Shown here piece after piece: positions 1-9,514 of a stretch of DNA of 64,000 bases. The DNA is from Hyaloperonospora brassicae (taxonomy: Eukaryota; Oomycota; Peronosporomycetes; Peronosporales; Peronosporaceae). Location: contig CANTFL010001429.1 in NCBI GenBank assembly GCA_947650285.1, positions 496,001 through 560,000 of the forward strand. The letters run 5' to 3'. The translations under genes and the position numbers were made by a program. Under the pieces are notes generated by a model. The model saw nothing but the letters and a program-made list of their open reading frames with translations. It was not told the DNA's origin and did no database searches. Position 1 is the first letter of the stretch; the number at the start of each line of letters is the position of its first letter.

Positions 1-166
1 TGGACGGTGAAGAGAGAAATTCCTTGTTTACGCTGCATGTTTGCTGGATTCATACTGACACTTCTCAAATCCATTCGGCCGACTTTCCAGCAAAAGATGC
101 TCGGGAAGCTTCTTTACTTCCCGATGGACTAGTCTGATCTGATGGTGGACGTGTGATCAGGTAGTT

Positions 167-283
167 TTGAATGCTATCGGAAGGACAATTAACCGAAGCC
201 AAAGTACACCAACGATTTGGACCGTGGTCGACGCCATGAGTGTTTTATCATCGGATAGAGAGGCGCACTCATCAACTGTCTAT
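167..283 (+). other. Left half of a short reading frame split by element E1
   Basis: A 39-codon open frame runs up to the E1 insertion point. Removing E1 and one target-site copy lets it continue in phase from 8263 to a TAG at 8341, about 65 codons in all. The product is not recognised. A frame this short can be open by chance, so it may only be a relic of a gene or older transposon. The DNA from 1 to 166 shows nothing I can name. Confidence 0.25.
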
Positions 284-675
284 TGTAACGGGGCACACCC
301 TTGCGTGAACTTAACGCAAGGGTATCGGTGCCTCGACAGAAGTACACAAGGCAAGCGAGGAAGCGTAGGTAAGGTAAAAGCAGAACTGTTATATTAATAT
401 AATTAAGTCTTTAAACTACTGTCTCTTCGTTTGACTTAACTTAGTTAATTTAATATAACTGAGTGTATGGTGACGTCTCGTCACCACTCATTGCGCGCTT
501 CTTGCGGCGATTGGTGGGTTGATATCATCAAGATATCAACCAATGATCAGACCCTTTGGTCGCTTTACCAATATCACCACTTCGGTGATATTGTTTAAAG
601 AATATTCACTTCATATTCTTCATTGTCATTCTTTCTTTAAAGGGACAGTTCCATGTAACGGTCTGCCTCGTTACA
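284..675 (-). repeat. 3' LTR of E1
   Basis: 392 bp, beginning TGTAACGGGG and ending CGTTACA; partner of 7865-8257. The LTR is built largely of short hairpins: 469-475 with 479-485, 518-526 with 532-540, 569-578 with 584-593, and 598-605 with 613-620, all perfect stems of 7 to 10 bp. Confidence 0.93.
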
Positions 676-684
676 TCACCCCCT
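676..684 (-). other. Polypurine tract of E1
   Basis: On the minus strand this reads AGGGGGTGA directly before the 3' LTR, the position of the plus-strand DNA primer in LTR elements. E2 has a longer equivalent at 9383-9397. Confidence 0.6.
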
Positions 685-790
685 AACAGATAGTCACCGT
701 GTGACTATCGAAAATAATGGCGGCCACCCGTTGGTCACCATTGGGACAGGGAGCACTTGTTGGGTTAGTTCCATTCATAACTCATCCTGA

Positions 791-1040
791 CCTCGCATAG
801 TTAACATGTCTATGCGGGGTGACTCAAGGCACACAGAGTCTGTGCCTGTGCCAGCTTCTGCGGCAGACGATTCGTCGTCTGCTGCTCGATCTTCGCCTGC
901 AGCAAGAGGTGCTGCAGGTGCACGCGGTAGAGCACCGCGTGCGCATGATGACCTCGACATTGAGGTCATCTACTCTGGCAAGTCAGACGTGTCTGACTCG
1001 GGCAATGCTGCAGAGGCGTCTCGCTCACCGGCGACGCCTC
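791..1040. repeat. Cluster of consecutive perfect short hairpins
   Basis: Seven non-overlapping inverted repeats follow one another: 791-800/810-819 (10 bp with one G-T pair), 863-870/875-882, 896-903/911-918, 920-928/934-942, 947-955/962-970, 981-988/991-998 and 1013-1020/1033-1040. All but the first are perfect 8- or 9-bp stems with loops of 2 to 12 nt. For random DNA a perfect 8-bp stem with a loop up to 15 nt is expected about once per 4 to 5 kb. They lie inside the antisense reading frame, so the sequence serves both coding and folding. Confidence 0.9.
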
Positions 1041-1342
1041 AGTGTACGCCAAGGCCACTGCCGAACGAACGGACTCGTGAGTTGCAACGCAGTCTGTTCG
1101 GCAGTGATGACGAATCTGGAAATGAGTGTGTTTGCTCATCACCGAAATCAGCTCGTGCTCCTTCGCACGAGCGACTTGACGATGGTGCAACCCATCGTCA
1201 TACTTACAACCGTGGTACCGATAAAGGTACCACAATGAAGCGTGGTGAGATCAAGCCGTGGCGCTTGCCCGACCAGCTCATCGATAGCCTGTCTCACGAG
1301 ACGAGCCTGCATCATCTAATTCAATTATTCGATGCATCGTAG
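806..1342 (+). CDS. Antisense ORF of E1, segment A (acidic/Ser-rich N-terminal part)
   Basis: 178 codons from ATG to TAG on the strand opposite gag-pol, lying between the 3' LTR and integrase. The first ~130 residues are rich in Ser, Ala, Asp and Arg. The last ~40 (from MKRGEIKPWRLPDQL) are more ordered and identical to the E2 copy. After the TAG, another frame carries a charged heptad-like stretch (about 1342-1410) before segment B, so the intact gene probably needs a frameshift correction or splicing. No known family is recognised. Antisense extra ORFs at this position have been described in some plant gypsy elements; no homology to those is claimed. Confidence 0.55.
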   Translation: MSMRGDSRHTESVPVPASAADDSSSAARSSPAARGAAGARGRAPRAHDDLDIEVIYSGKSDVSDSGNAAEASRSPATPQCTPRPLPNERTRELQRSLFGSDDESGNECVCSSPKSARAPSHERLDDGATHRHTYNRGTDKGTTMKRGEIKPWRLPDQLIDSLSHETSLHHLIQLFDAS

Positions 1343-1459
1343 CTTCATCGCTTAAGTCCCAGCGCGAGGAACTATCGCGCTTGAGAAGAATTTTATCTCG
1401 ATGCCTTCTTTAGGTATCGATGATGCAATGGTAACCAAAAGCGTGACAAGAACTCGCTT

Positions 1460-1843
1460 TTGGCAGCGTGGAACGCGTTCGTCCAACACGTAAAGAAATT
1501 CGGACGAGAAGGGCGGCTCAAGAAACTCGAGGCGACACGCCTCAGGTTCGAAAAGCGAACGCCAACCGGTGCCAGACACCGGTTGCACTGTTTGTCGAGT
1601 GAGGCAGACATTCCTTGCCTCACATGGGGTGACCCTTGTGCGAGTTGTGTTGACAACTCGCAGCGTGCACATAGGGACGTGTATTCCCTAAGTTCGCCCT
1701 GGAGAAGGGCACACATCTTGGAGGAGATGCGGAACGCGATTTCAAACTTGCATTCCGTCTACAAGCGCCAAAAGCGCGTGTTTACCGATGGGCCTTCGGA
1801 CCAATCGGATGAGTCTCATCATACTGGTGGACGAGACATATAA
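1460..1843 (+). CDS. Antisense ORF of E1, segment B (basic, Cys-rich middle)
   Basis: 127 codons in the same frame as segment A. The N-terminal half is basic (FVQHVKKFGREG, then a Lys/Arg-rich helix-like run). The middle has four cysteines spaced C-x8-C-x6-C-x2-C (around HCLSSEADIPCLTWGDPCASC), which could bind zinc. The C-terminal part is polar. It is almost identical to 10168-10551 of E2, with no indels. A consensus splice donor (AAAG|GTAAGT at 1889) follows the stop in both copies. Nucleic-acid binding is inferred only from the charge and the cysteine spacing. Confidence 0.55.
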   Translation: MAAWNAFVQHVKKFGREGRLKKLEATRLRFEKRTPTGARHRLHCLSSEADIPCLTWGDPCASCVDNSQRAHRDVYSLSSPWRRAHILEEMRNAISNLHSVYKRQKRVFTDGPSDQSDESHHTGGRDI

Positions 1844-1923
1844 CTTCAGCCATCAGCTGGGAACGAGGTTCCCATCTGTCAAACAAAGGTAAGTATTCAC
1901 GCTCTGGACGAGGTAGCTCGTCC

Positions 1924-2408
1924 TTGATCCTGAATCGTCACGGTGATTCAAGATACGCTCCACTAGAAAGCGTTGATCACCGTGAGCGTCCACCAAAGGA
2001 TGTGGTGGAGGAGGAAAGACCTCCTCCAGATGATTCTGTTCACAATCTCGACCCTTACGAGATGGATCGCGCAATCGATGAATTGCGCGATGACTTGAAG
2101 CACGATCTCGATCGGCGCTACGCTTTGACCGATACCGTGCGGAAGAACCGCAAGGGTCACGAGGCTGATCGGGCGAGGGATCGAGCCGATTATGCCACGG
2201 CGCAGCTTCAGGTCGAGCGGGATGTCCGCTCCTATTCGGCGAGCTGGCGACAGCTCGCGGGGAGATATCTCGGTTGAGTTCCAAGGTATCATATCTGCGC
2301 GACCAGACGAATCGTCTGGAGCGCGAACGCAAGAACATGATGGGTGTTCTTGAACGTGGGGGCTATCTTCACCGGAAGAAGAAGGCTCGTACTGACAGTA
2401 CGGCCTGA
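1924..2408 (+). CDS. Antisense ORF of E1, segment C (coiled-coil C-terminal part)
   Basis: Codons 1924-2277 encode a strongly charged sequence with heptad-like spacing, typical of a coiled coil. The pattern continues in the next frame from 2274 to a TGA at 2406-2408, ending in a basic tail after the motif GVLERGGYL. E2 has the counterpart GILERAGYL followed by a similar basic tail. Because the two copies match better in this plus-strand frame than in the integrase frame on the other strand, the antisense reading is probably the real one here. The change of frame at 2274-2277 may be a mutation or a splice. It overlaps the 3' end of pol tail to tail. Confidence 0.5.
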
Positions 2409-3030
2409 ACCTCCCCACGTAAAACGTAGGATGCGTGCGCATCTTACGTGGCAATTCGAGTATGTATGCATTGCCCTTGCGATGCAACACTCGAAATGGC
2501 CCAATGTACTTCGGCAGTAGTTTACGACTGCCAACACTAGTGACTGCGTGTCCAGGTAGGTTTACCGTAGACAGTAGTACTAGGTCATTACCATTAAATA
2601 AAAGAACATTTGCTCTTCCATTCTTGTCTGCGTTCCGTTTCTGAAGGTCCACCGCATTTGCGATGGACTCCTGAACGAAACGGACTACCGCTTCTCGAGT
2701 CAGCAGAAGGTTCTCTGCTGACTCTTTGATTTGGCTTGCAGTGCGCTTCGTGCGCACTGCTAAGAGATTGTTCTCTTCTTCAGCGAGGTTGTTATCTTCC
2801 TCGCTGGCATATTCGTTGACGATGCTGAATATACCAGCATCGTCATCATCATCCGAATCAATAATAGCGTCGTTGCTATTATTGAGGTGATCTTCTTCAT
2901 CGATGTCGACCTGATCGACATCGGCATCATACGTGACGACGTTAGCGTCGACACGTGATGAACAAGAGCCAAAATGGTTTTTACTCGAGCGAATCCCTCC
3001 CCCCTTATCTAATAGTCACACTCTAGAAGG
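1963..3030 (-). CDS. Integrase C-terminal part of E1 with an acidic insert
   Basis: One open frame follows the integrase core. Residues from 3000 to about 2760 form an acidic linker rich in Asp, Glu and Asn (including a DSDDDDDAG run). Next comes the GPY/F-type module (PKYIGPFRVLHRKGNAYILELP region, about 2500-2570) and the usual RTHPTFYVGRFRPY ending. Beyond that the frame stays open to 1963 but overlaps the plus-strand coiled-coil ORF and is unlike E2, so the last ~150 residues are probably not genuine protein. Role by family: targeting and strand transfer by integrase in the nucleus. Confidence 0.7.
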
Positions 3031-3049
3031 GTGGGCACACGTGGATGGC

Positions 3050-3830
3050 GTAGGCCATTCACGTAAAACGGTGTGTGCTGTGTGGTAGCATGCACCGAAT
3101 TATTGATGGCGAATTCCACCATGGGCAGGAATTCGCTTCAATTCGAAAATGAGTGGACGTATCCTGGAAGTATCTCTTCGAGGACACGTTTCGTACGTTC
3201 CGTCTGACCATCTGTTTCGGGATGGTCAGAAGTAGACATCTTCAATCGTGTTCTCAATGTGCGGAACACGGTTTGCCAAAATGCCGCCGTGAACCGAGGG
3301 TCACGGTCGGATACGAGTTCACGGGGTAACCCGGTGAGTCTAAAGACCGTGTCTAGAACTACACGAGCACAACCTTGATCTTTGATCGACTCAGGGACTG
3401 CAGCAAGATGCACCATCTTGCTGAATCGGTCAACAAACACAAGAATACCATTATTCTTGTGAGCTTCTTCGGGAAAACCGAAGACGAAATCCATTGAAAC
3501 GGACTGCCATCACTCTGTCGAAACAGGCAGAGGCTGCAATGACGCACGGGATGAAGGACTAGGCTTCACCTGTTGACAAACCTCGCAAGCACGTATTTAC
3601 TTGCGGACAAACTGATACTGACGTGGCCAGTAAAAGTCACGACTTACCGTGAGGTAAGTCTTTTCCCTTCCACGATGCCCGCTTGTTGGGGCAATGTGAC
3701 ACTCATACATGATGCGTAAACGCAAATCTTGACGAGCGGGTACGACGACACGAGTCGTGTCGTCGGCAACAGCTGTATAGTACAGCAATCCGTTGCGTGT
3801 ACTGTACCGATCCGATGAGAATCGGTACAA
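3050..3830 (-). pseudogene. Integrase zinc-binding domain and DDE core of E1
   Basis: The N-terminal HHCC module lies at about 3570-3740 (H around CHIAPTSGHRG, then CEVC), and the catalytic core runs 3494-3138. Visible core residues are the Asp in SMDFVFGFPE, the Asp in LVSDRDPRF and the Glu in ETDGQTER, matching the D,D-35-E triad. A frame break near 3590 separates the zinc module from the core, and another near 3130 breaks the link to the C-terminal segment. Function in the family: integration of the cDNA with a 5-bp stagger, consistent with the TCTAT duplication. Confidence 0.8.
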
Positions 3831-4486
3831 AGCTGGTAACTCCCCATGGATATACTGGAAAGAATCACCAGATTATCCATCAATCGCAGAAGATCTTTAT
3901 CTTCCGCGTATGCCTTTCGTACGTCGTCAAGTAAACTTGACGATGGGACACTGACTGACAGTGTTGAAACATTGGGATCATCCTCATTGTTTATTTGTGC
4001 GTCCGGCTCAAAATCAGGCCGGCGCGAAAGCGCATCAGCGACGACATTGAGTCGTCCTGGCTTGTACTCCACGGAGAAGTTAAACTCCGCGAAGGAAGAC
4101 AGCCACCTCGCCATCCTTTGCGAGAGGTGTGGGCTGTTTACGGCCGTGCGTAGTGACGCATGGTCGGTATACACGATGAACGGCCTATCTCCCAAGAGAT
4201 AGACGCGAAACTTAGTCAGTGCGTACTTCATGGCAAAAAGTTCCTTGTCATGCACTGGGAAATTACGCTCAGCTGCTTGCAGCTGACGCGACTGATAACA
4301 GACGACGCGCTCTGCGCCGTCTTTGTTAAATTGCATCAACGCACAGCCGATTGCAAAATCGCTGGCGTCACAGACCTCATGAAATGTTCTTTCTTTATCT
4401 TCAATCGCCAAGATCGGCGATTGCATCAAGCTTTTTTTGATACGTTCAAAGGAACGCTGGCAGTCAGCGCTCCATGACCACTTCAC
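3644..4486 (-). CDS. RNase H domain and connection region of E1
   Basis: 280 codons. Ty3-type RNase H hallmarks are visible in order: VCDASDFAIGCALMQ, HDKELFAMKYAL, YTDHASLRTAV and LNVVADALSRR. These carry the metal-binding acidic residues. It overlaps the 3' end of the RT segment by 23 nt in another frame, so a frameshift separates RT from RNase H. The domain degrades the RNA strand during reverse transcription. Confidence 0.85.
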   Translation of the reverse strand: MKWSWSADCQRSFERIKKSLMQSPILAIEDKERTFHEVCDASDFAIGCALMQFNKDGAERVVCYQSRQLQAAERNFPVHDKELFAMKYALTKFRVYLLGDRPFIVYTDHASLRTAVNSPHLSQRMARWLSSFAEFNFSVEYKPGRLNVVADALSRRPDFEPDAQINNEDDPNVSTLSVSVPSSSLLDDVRKAYAEDKDLLRLMDNLVILSSISMGSYQLCTDSHRIGTVHATDCCTIQLLPTTRLVSSYPLVKICVYASCMSVTLPQQAGIVEGKRLTSR

Positions 4487-5757
4487 ATTTTTTGAGTAAC
4501 CAAGAAAGATGAACAGTCATCTCGGCGTAGTTGCGCGAGTATTTGTGCAAGTACGCCGCTAGACCATGGTACTTACGAAGTCCCTTGACATCGATTGGCA
4601 CTGGCCAGTCGGTGATCGCCTTGATCTTTTCGGGATCAGGGCGTACGCCGTGTTTACCCACGATGCACCCAAGAAGTAGTATTTCGCTAGCCGCGAATAT
4701 ACACTTCTTGAGATTGGCATACAACTTATGCTTGCGCATAAGTTGAAGAACCTGACGAACGTGAGTTCTGTGAACTTGAACGTCCGTCTTTCCGTCCATA
4801 GTCCGACGATGGACGAACACATCGTCGAAGTAACTCGGTGCGAAATCACGCACCGGTCTCAATAGATTTGTGACACATCTGTTAAATGTTGCAGGGGAGT
4901 TATCCATCCCCTATGGCATCACTAGCCACTCCCACAGCATCCCGCCGATGGTGCTCACTGCTGTGTACAGAACATCCCGTTCACGCATGAGGTTCTGATA
5001 GAATTCGTCAATCAGATCCATGGACGAGAAGATGGTACTCTTTGACATACCATCTATGATGACGTCCTTTCTCGGAATCGGCGTCTGAGCCGGTACCGTT
5101 GCAGCATTCAATTTTGTGGAATGCTTGCACTATCCGCCATCCTCCTGTGGCCTTTCGCACACAGAAGGTCTGAGAGCTGTGAGGGGATGTCGATTCTCTC
5201 ACATGGCCCGCAGTGAAGCTATCGGCAAAGAACTTGTCGATCGCTAGTACCTGTTCACGAGGCAGTGGCCACTGCTTCATGACACAGTACTTCGAGCCCG
5301 GTCTGAGCTTGATCTCGTGTCGAGTGCCTTTGTCCGTAGGCAACTCGCACGGTACGGTTCAGGGAATACATCCTTTAATTCGACCAAATCCTTGTACAAA
5401 GGATTTGCCTCAAGTGACTTCCCGGGATTTAGACTCATATCTCTCAATCCGAGTCTTCTCATCGGTGATACTTTCGCCCATTGATGGGCTGCCGAAAATC
5501 CGTTTGCTCTCAGCTAATCCTGTTGCCGATCGAATATCGGTCACATACTCATCCTCCGCGACGAGTACACAGATCTGCTTGACCTTGCAACTACGAAGAT
5601 CACGCAAGAACCGTTTCGGTTCTAGCGTTGGCAACTGAGTTATGTCCGAAGTTAACTTCGGAGGCACAATCAGATCAATCGTGTAAGCGCCTACGCTTGA
5701 TCCGTCATTAACCAAGACGTTCAACGTCTCGGTTACTTCCTGGGAACTTCGTTCCAC
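4464..5757 (-). pseudogene. Reverse transcriptase region of E1, interrupted
   Basis: Starts with a PR-RT linker (5757-5410), then the RT approach motif NPLYKDLVELKDVFPEP and KGTRHEIKLRPG, fingers and palm (FCVRKATGGWRIV) and the catalytic YFDDVFVH at about 4815-4840. A 1-nt frameshift lies at about 5105-5118, where a stretch reading LNAATVPAQTP continues in the neighbouring frame. An in-frame TAG (4911-4913 on the plus strand) replaces the usual Gln of the MPQG motif. Both defects are shared with E2. As it stands the enzyme cannot be made without recoding. Confidence 0.85.
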
Positions 5758-5853
5758 AGGTTGCTGAAGGCCTAATCCTTCAGCAAGTGACTCTTGGGGA
5801 ATTCCTTCCTCAAGTACGTGGGGACTTATTCCCTCGACATCTTCTGACTGTGG

Positions 5854-6530
5854 CTATGCAACCACAGTCAGGGACCGATCCTCTACGGTCGACTCTCCAG
5901 TCGACATAGTATTTCCGTGTTGCCCTTTGGAGGCAACAGGTTTCTTCTGTATAAGATACTGCCCGCTAGACATACATCCATGTCCCGGTCCACTCGACTT
6001 ATTCGAGTGGTGGACCTTCGGCGCTGCCTGTACGTCTGTACAGCCGCTGGGAGCTTGCTCCACAGTGTAGTGATCAACTACACTGTGATCTTGTGCAGTC
6101 GTGCTAACGACCGAGCCGCAAGTGAGGCCATCGCACTCACTCGCAGAACATCCACACGCTTGTGGACGCTCCAAGATGTTCATCAGATGGCCATCTGATA
6201 AATAAGTGGCAAGCATCTTCACGGATCGATGCTGCCAGCTCACCCTTGGCTCGTACTTTCTCAGCCAAGGTTTTCCCAGGATGACAATAAATTTGTCATC
6301 CAGATCCAGTACGATGAAGTCATCATCGTACTGTTCGCCCTCTAACGTGTAGTGGATTTCGACTACGCGTTTCTCAACGGTAATCGATGCGCCTGTAGCA
6401 AGGCGCACCGTCATTCTCATTAGAGGAATGTCGCGCTCAACGAACTTGATCCTACGATCGTCTAGTGACCGGAACAAAGTTGTTCGACGCTCCACAGTCT
6501 ACTAGGGCACGAAGCGACAAATCATTTGTC
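5854..6530 (-). pseudogene. Aspartic protease (retropepsin) region of E1
   Basis: The active-site motif reads VDCGASNNF, with its catalytic Asp codon at 6497-6499; Cys stands where most relatives have Thr or Ser. Flap-region VRLATGASITV and the C-terminal LDLDDKFIVILGKPWL follow. A small indel just after the active site (about 6478-6484) puts the two halves in different frames. After the domain (from ~6190) comes a poorly conserved spacer largely missing from E2. Role: processing of the Gag-Pol polyprotein. Confidence 0.75.
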
Positions 6531-6666
6531 GCTTCCAACTTCAAGGTGATGAGCGAAAATTCATGACCAGGTGCAGAGACACACAATGATTGTGTGTCCG
6601 GAGCAACTTTCGTCAAGAGATTTGCAAATTCTCTTGAGGTTGCTGGATCAGTAGGGCGATCCGCCC

Positions 6667-7820
6667 CTACTGACCCCGACCATTTTCTGATGGTCCGTTT
6701 CGCTGTTGAGGTATCGTAACAGCGTTTAACCCACGCTCATTGCCCTTCTTGGAGAATGACCGTTCATTTCGCTCAGTACTGTTTGGTACTGGGCGTGGAG
6801 CACTACACTCGTATGCGTCGTGCCCTAACTTCTGACAGCGATTGCACTTCTGAAATCGCTTGTTGTTTGAAGAGCGAGGTCTCTCGCTTTCAACATAGCA
6901 GAGGTTCATTGGTTCTGGACCTCCGATCTCTTGTCGTCTCGGTGGACGATAAGAGTTTGAGCTAGCATGAGCCTGTCTCATGCTAAAGTCTTCCTGTTCC
7001 GCGGCTGAAATCGCTGTTCAAGCGTATTCAGCTCAAGGCGGAACAGGTGGCTCCTGACGGGCCCTTCTGCGAGCCCTTGCATGAACACCGTAATCAACGT
7101 GTGTTCATGAACTAAGTTATCAGTTATACTACTCGCTAGGAGTCGTATATGTTGTGCGTAAGCGTGAACATCACGCTTACCCTGCTTAAGTTTGAGGAGC
7201 TCAGAAAGAGCCCTGAACTCAGCTTGTGGCGGCTCAAACGTTTGTCTGAGCCGGGACTTGAAGTCATCTAGCGACCTAAACACCTGTGGGTCGCTACTCT
7301 CGAGTCCCAGGGACCAAGTTTTGGCACGCCCTGCCAAGTGGGTCTGAGCAAATGTGAGTTTCATATGCTCATCTTCGACGCGACGAGCCCTCAAGGCTCT
7401 GTCGAGTTCGACAAATTATAGTAACAGGGAGTCCTCCGGGACTCCACTGTACTTGGAGATGTCAACCTTCAAGATTTCGGGACGACGCGCATGTGCCGTC
7501 CCGCCCACAGCAGCATGGATTTTCTGCTGTCCCAACAGCTCTGTCTGTTGAGCACCGAGTTCTCTCAACTGCTCGGACTGTTGAGAGCCTTGCTGGTGAA
7601 GCAAGGATACTTTATCCCTTTCGGCGACAAGTTCACTATGGATGAACTTGGCTATAGCGGCATGTTGTTGGTATCTGTCTAGATACTCCAACATGGCGCT
7701 AATGGCGAACTCGCCTACGGTAAAACTCATTCGTTCTACCGCACCCCATTCGATGTCACTCAAATGGGTAAATCCTTCACGCTTGGCGTGAAAGGTCTCT
7801 TCATCATCCAACATGTTCAT
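6667..7820 (-). pseudogene. Gag of E1
   Basis: Three consecutive ORFs (7820-7416, 7394-6978, 6981-6667) together resemble one Gag. The first has a heptad-rich part near EQLRELGAQQTELL. The second is the retrotransposon Gag capsid-like domain (AGRAKTWSLGL, FRSLDDFKSRLRQTFEPP, KRDVHAYAQHIRLL). The third ends with a CCHC zinc knuckle, CNRCQKLGHDAYEC. A stop near 7400-7415 and a frameshift near 6980 break it. Gag forms the particle in which reverse transcription occurs. Confidence 0.8.
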
Positions 7821-7846
7821 GTTGGATGTTGTGGTCCTTAGAAGTA

Positions 7847-7862
7847 CTACAAAGTGCTACCA
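7847..7862 (-). other. Primer-binding site of E1
   Basis: On the minus strand, two bases after the 5' LTR, the sequence starts TGGTAGCACTTTGTAG. Its first bases fit the 3' end of an initiator-methionine-type tRNA. E2 has the identical site at 16238-16253 and E4 has TGGTACCAC at 20982, all with the same 2-nt offset. Confidence 0.7.
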
Positions 7863-7864
7863 GG

Positions 7865-8257
7865 TGCAACGGGGCACACCCTTGCGTGAACTTAACGCAA
7901 GAGTATCGGTGCCCCGACAGACGTACACAAGGCAAGCGAGGAAGCGTAGGTAAGGTAAAAGCAGAACTGTTGTATTAATATAATTAAGTCTTTTAACTAC
8001 TGTCTCTTTGTTTGACTTAACTTCGTTAATTTAATATAACTGAGTGTATGGTGACGTCTCGTCACCACTCATTGCGCGCTTCTTGCGGCGATTGGTGGAT
8101 TGGTATCATCAAAAAATCGAACAATGAACATCTCTCTCTTTGGTCGCTTCACCAATATCACCACTTCGGTGATAATGTTAAGAGAATATTCACTTCATAT
8201 TATTTATTGTCACTTTTCATGAAGTGACAATTCCATGTAACGGGCTGCCCCGTTACA
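7865..8257 (-). repeat. 5' LTR of E1
   Basis: 393 bp, TGCAACGGGG to CCCCGTTACA; partner of 284-675. It should hold the promoter for the gag-pol transcript; I could not place a TATA box with confidence. It is followed by the TCTAT duplication at 8258-8262. Confidence 0.93.
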
Positions 8258-8944
8258 TCTATGCTGATAACCTGGGATTGGCATTGAGCCGCTTATACGC
8301 GGACCAACCCGGGGGCCAAGTATGGGTCACCGGCTTGCAATAGAAGAAATAATGGCCCTGCCGCTGATACAGATACAAGTATGGACGCGACAAACCTGAT
8401 GAGATAATACGTAGCAAAGCGATATGTCGATGTTGCTCGCCGTCAAGTGCTATTGCATTTCGCAAGGTGATGCGTCTTATAGACTTTATCTCGTATGTGT
8501 ACCGATCAATGACCTGCAACAAGCCAGAACGTACGTGCTGATCCGAAGGGCAAAACAGGGACAAAACTCACGAAATAGCGCCCAGGTTTAAGTTTCGTCT
8601 CAACATTTCCTGCCAGGCAAAAATATCCTATCGGGCCTGATGTTCTGTTTTGGAATTACAGACTGCAACAGGCGTGCAGCGAATGGACACAGTAGATTAT
8701 TTTTACGGCATATATATGATCCATCTTCTCATTACATATCGTTTTCATCAGTGCCTTATGCTTCGCAGACATCGCATCCCACACTGACGAGGTTATGGTC
8801 CATGTGAGTGAGAGAAACGGTAGAGTCGACGTCGCCGATTGGGTTTACCAAACGTAGTGTTATTTCATCCTTAGTAGCTCAATCACCGCTATCGATGGAA
8901 AAGAGAAGCTTTAGAGATGAGAAACTATTTGCCTGTGTTGTATT
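8258..8944. other. Spacer between E1 and E2
   Basis: Contains the right half of the frame split by E1 (8263-8341) and, at its right end, the left half of a frame split by E2 (8878-8944). A 101-codon minus-strand frame at 8259-8564 shows no recognisable domain. I see nothing else. Confidence 0.4.
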
Positions 8945-9382
8945 TGTAACGGAGTACTGTTGACTCGTACTAGTTGACCAGTACGGAGTATACTTCAACT
9001 GACAACAGTTGTTGATAGTGCCCTGCTATGTGTTGAAGGAACACAGAGAAAGGTAGAACGACTAAGGTGAAAGACTCTAGACGTAGAAAAAGTAAAACTG
9101 TACTAATATAATTAAGTCCTATAACTCTTGTATCTCTGTTTGTCCTGACTTAATTATAATAATGTAACTATTTGTATGATGCCGTCTACTCACCACCAAT
9201 TGCGCGCGTCTAACAGCGATTAGTGGGTTGATATCATCACGATATCAACCAATGAGTAGAACCTTCGGTCATCTCAACAATATCACCATATCTGTGATAT
9301 TGTTAAAAGAATTTATGACGTAATGTTCTTTATTGTCAAATTGTTTCAATGACAGTTTCATGTAACGGGCTACCCCCTTACA
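8945..9382 (-). repeat. 3' LTR of E2
   Basis: 438 bp, TGTAACGGAG to CCCCTTACA, partner of 16256-16694. The half from about 9100 onward resembles the E1 LTR; the first ~150 bp does not. The purine tract at 9383-9397 reads ATAAGGGAGGGGTGA on the minus strand. Confidence 0.92.
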
Positions 9383-9514
9383 TCACCCCTCCCTTATCTG
9401 ATAGTCACCGTTTATCTGTCGAAAGCTTTGTGGTCACCCATTGGACGCCAGTGGGACAGGAAGCACTTGTTTGGTCAGACCCATTCTCTCCTGATCTTGC
9501 CTCGCATAGTTTAC

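Larger units (their letters stand above)
284..8257 (-). mobile_element. Ty3/gypsy LTR retrotransposon E1, structurally complete but defective
   Basis: Element of 7,974 bp with LTRs at 284-675 and 7865-8257, flanked by the perfect 5-bp duplication TCTAT (279-283 and 8258-8262). Coding order on the minus strand is gag, protease, RT, RNase H, integrase, the order that defines Ty3/gypsy. A primer-binding site lies inside the right LTR and a purine tract inside the left LTR. Between integrase and the 3' LTR is an extra coding segment on the plus strand. Gag, protease and RT contain frameshifts or stops, so this copy is non-autonomous. The two LTRs differ by a few percent by eye, implying an insertion that is not brand new. 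Confidence 0.93.

Noticed and set aside
8259..8564. 101-codon minus-strand frame right of E1
   Set aside because: No recognisable domain and it overlaps the better-supported plus-strand split frame.
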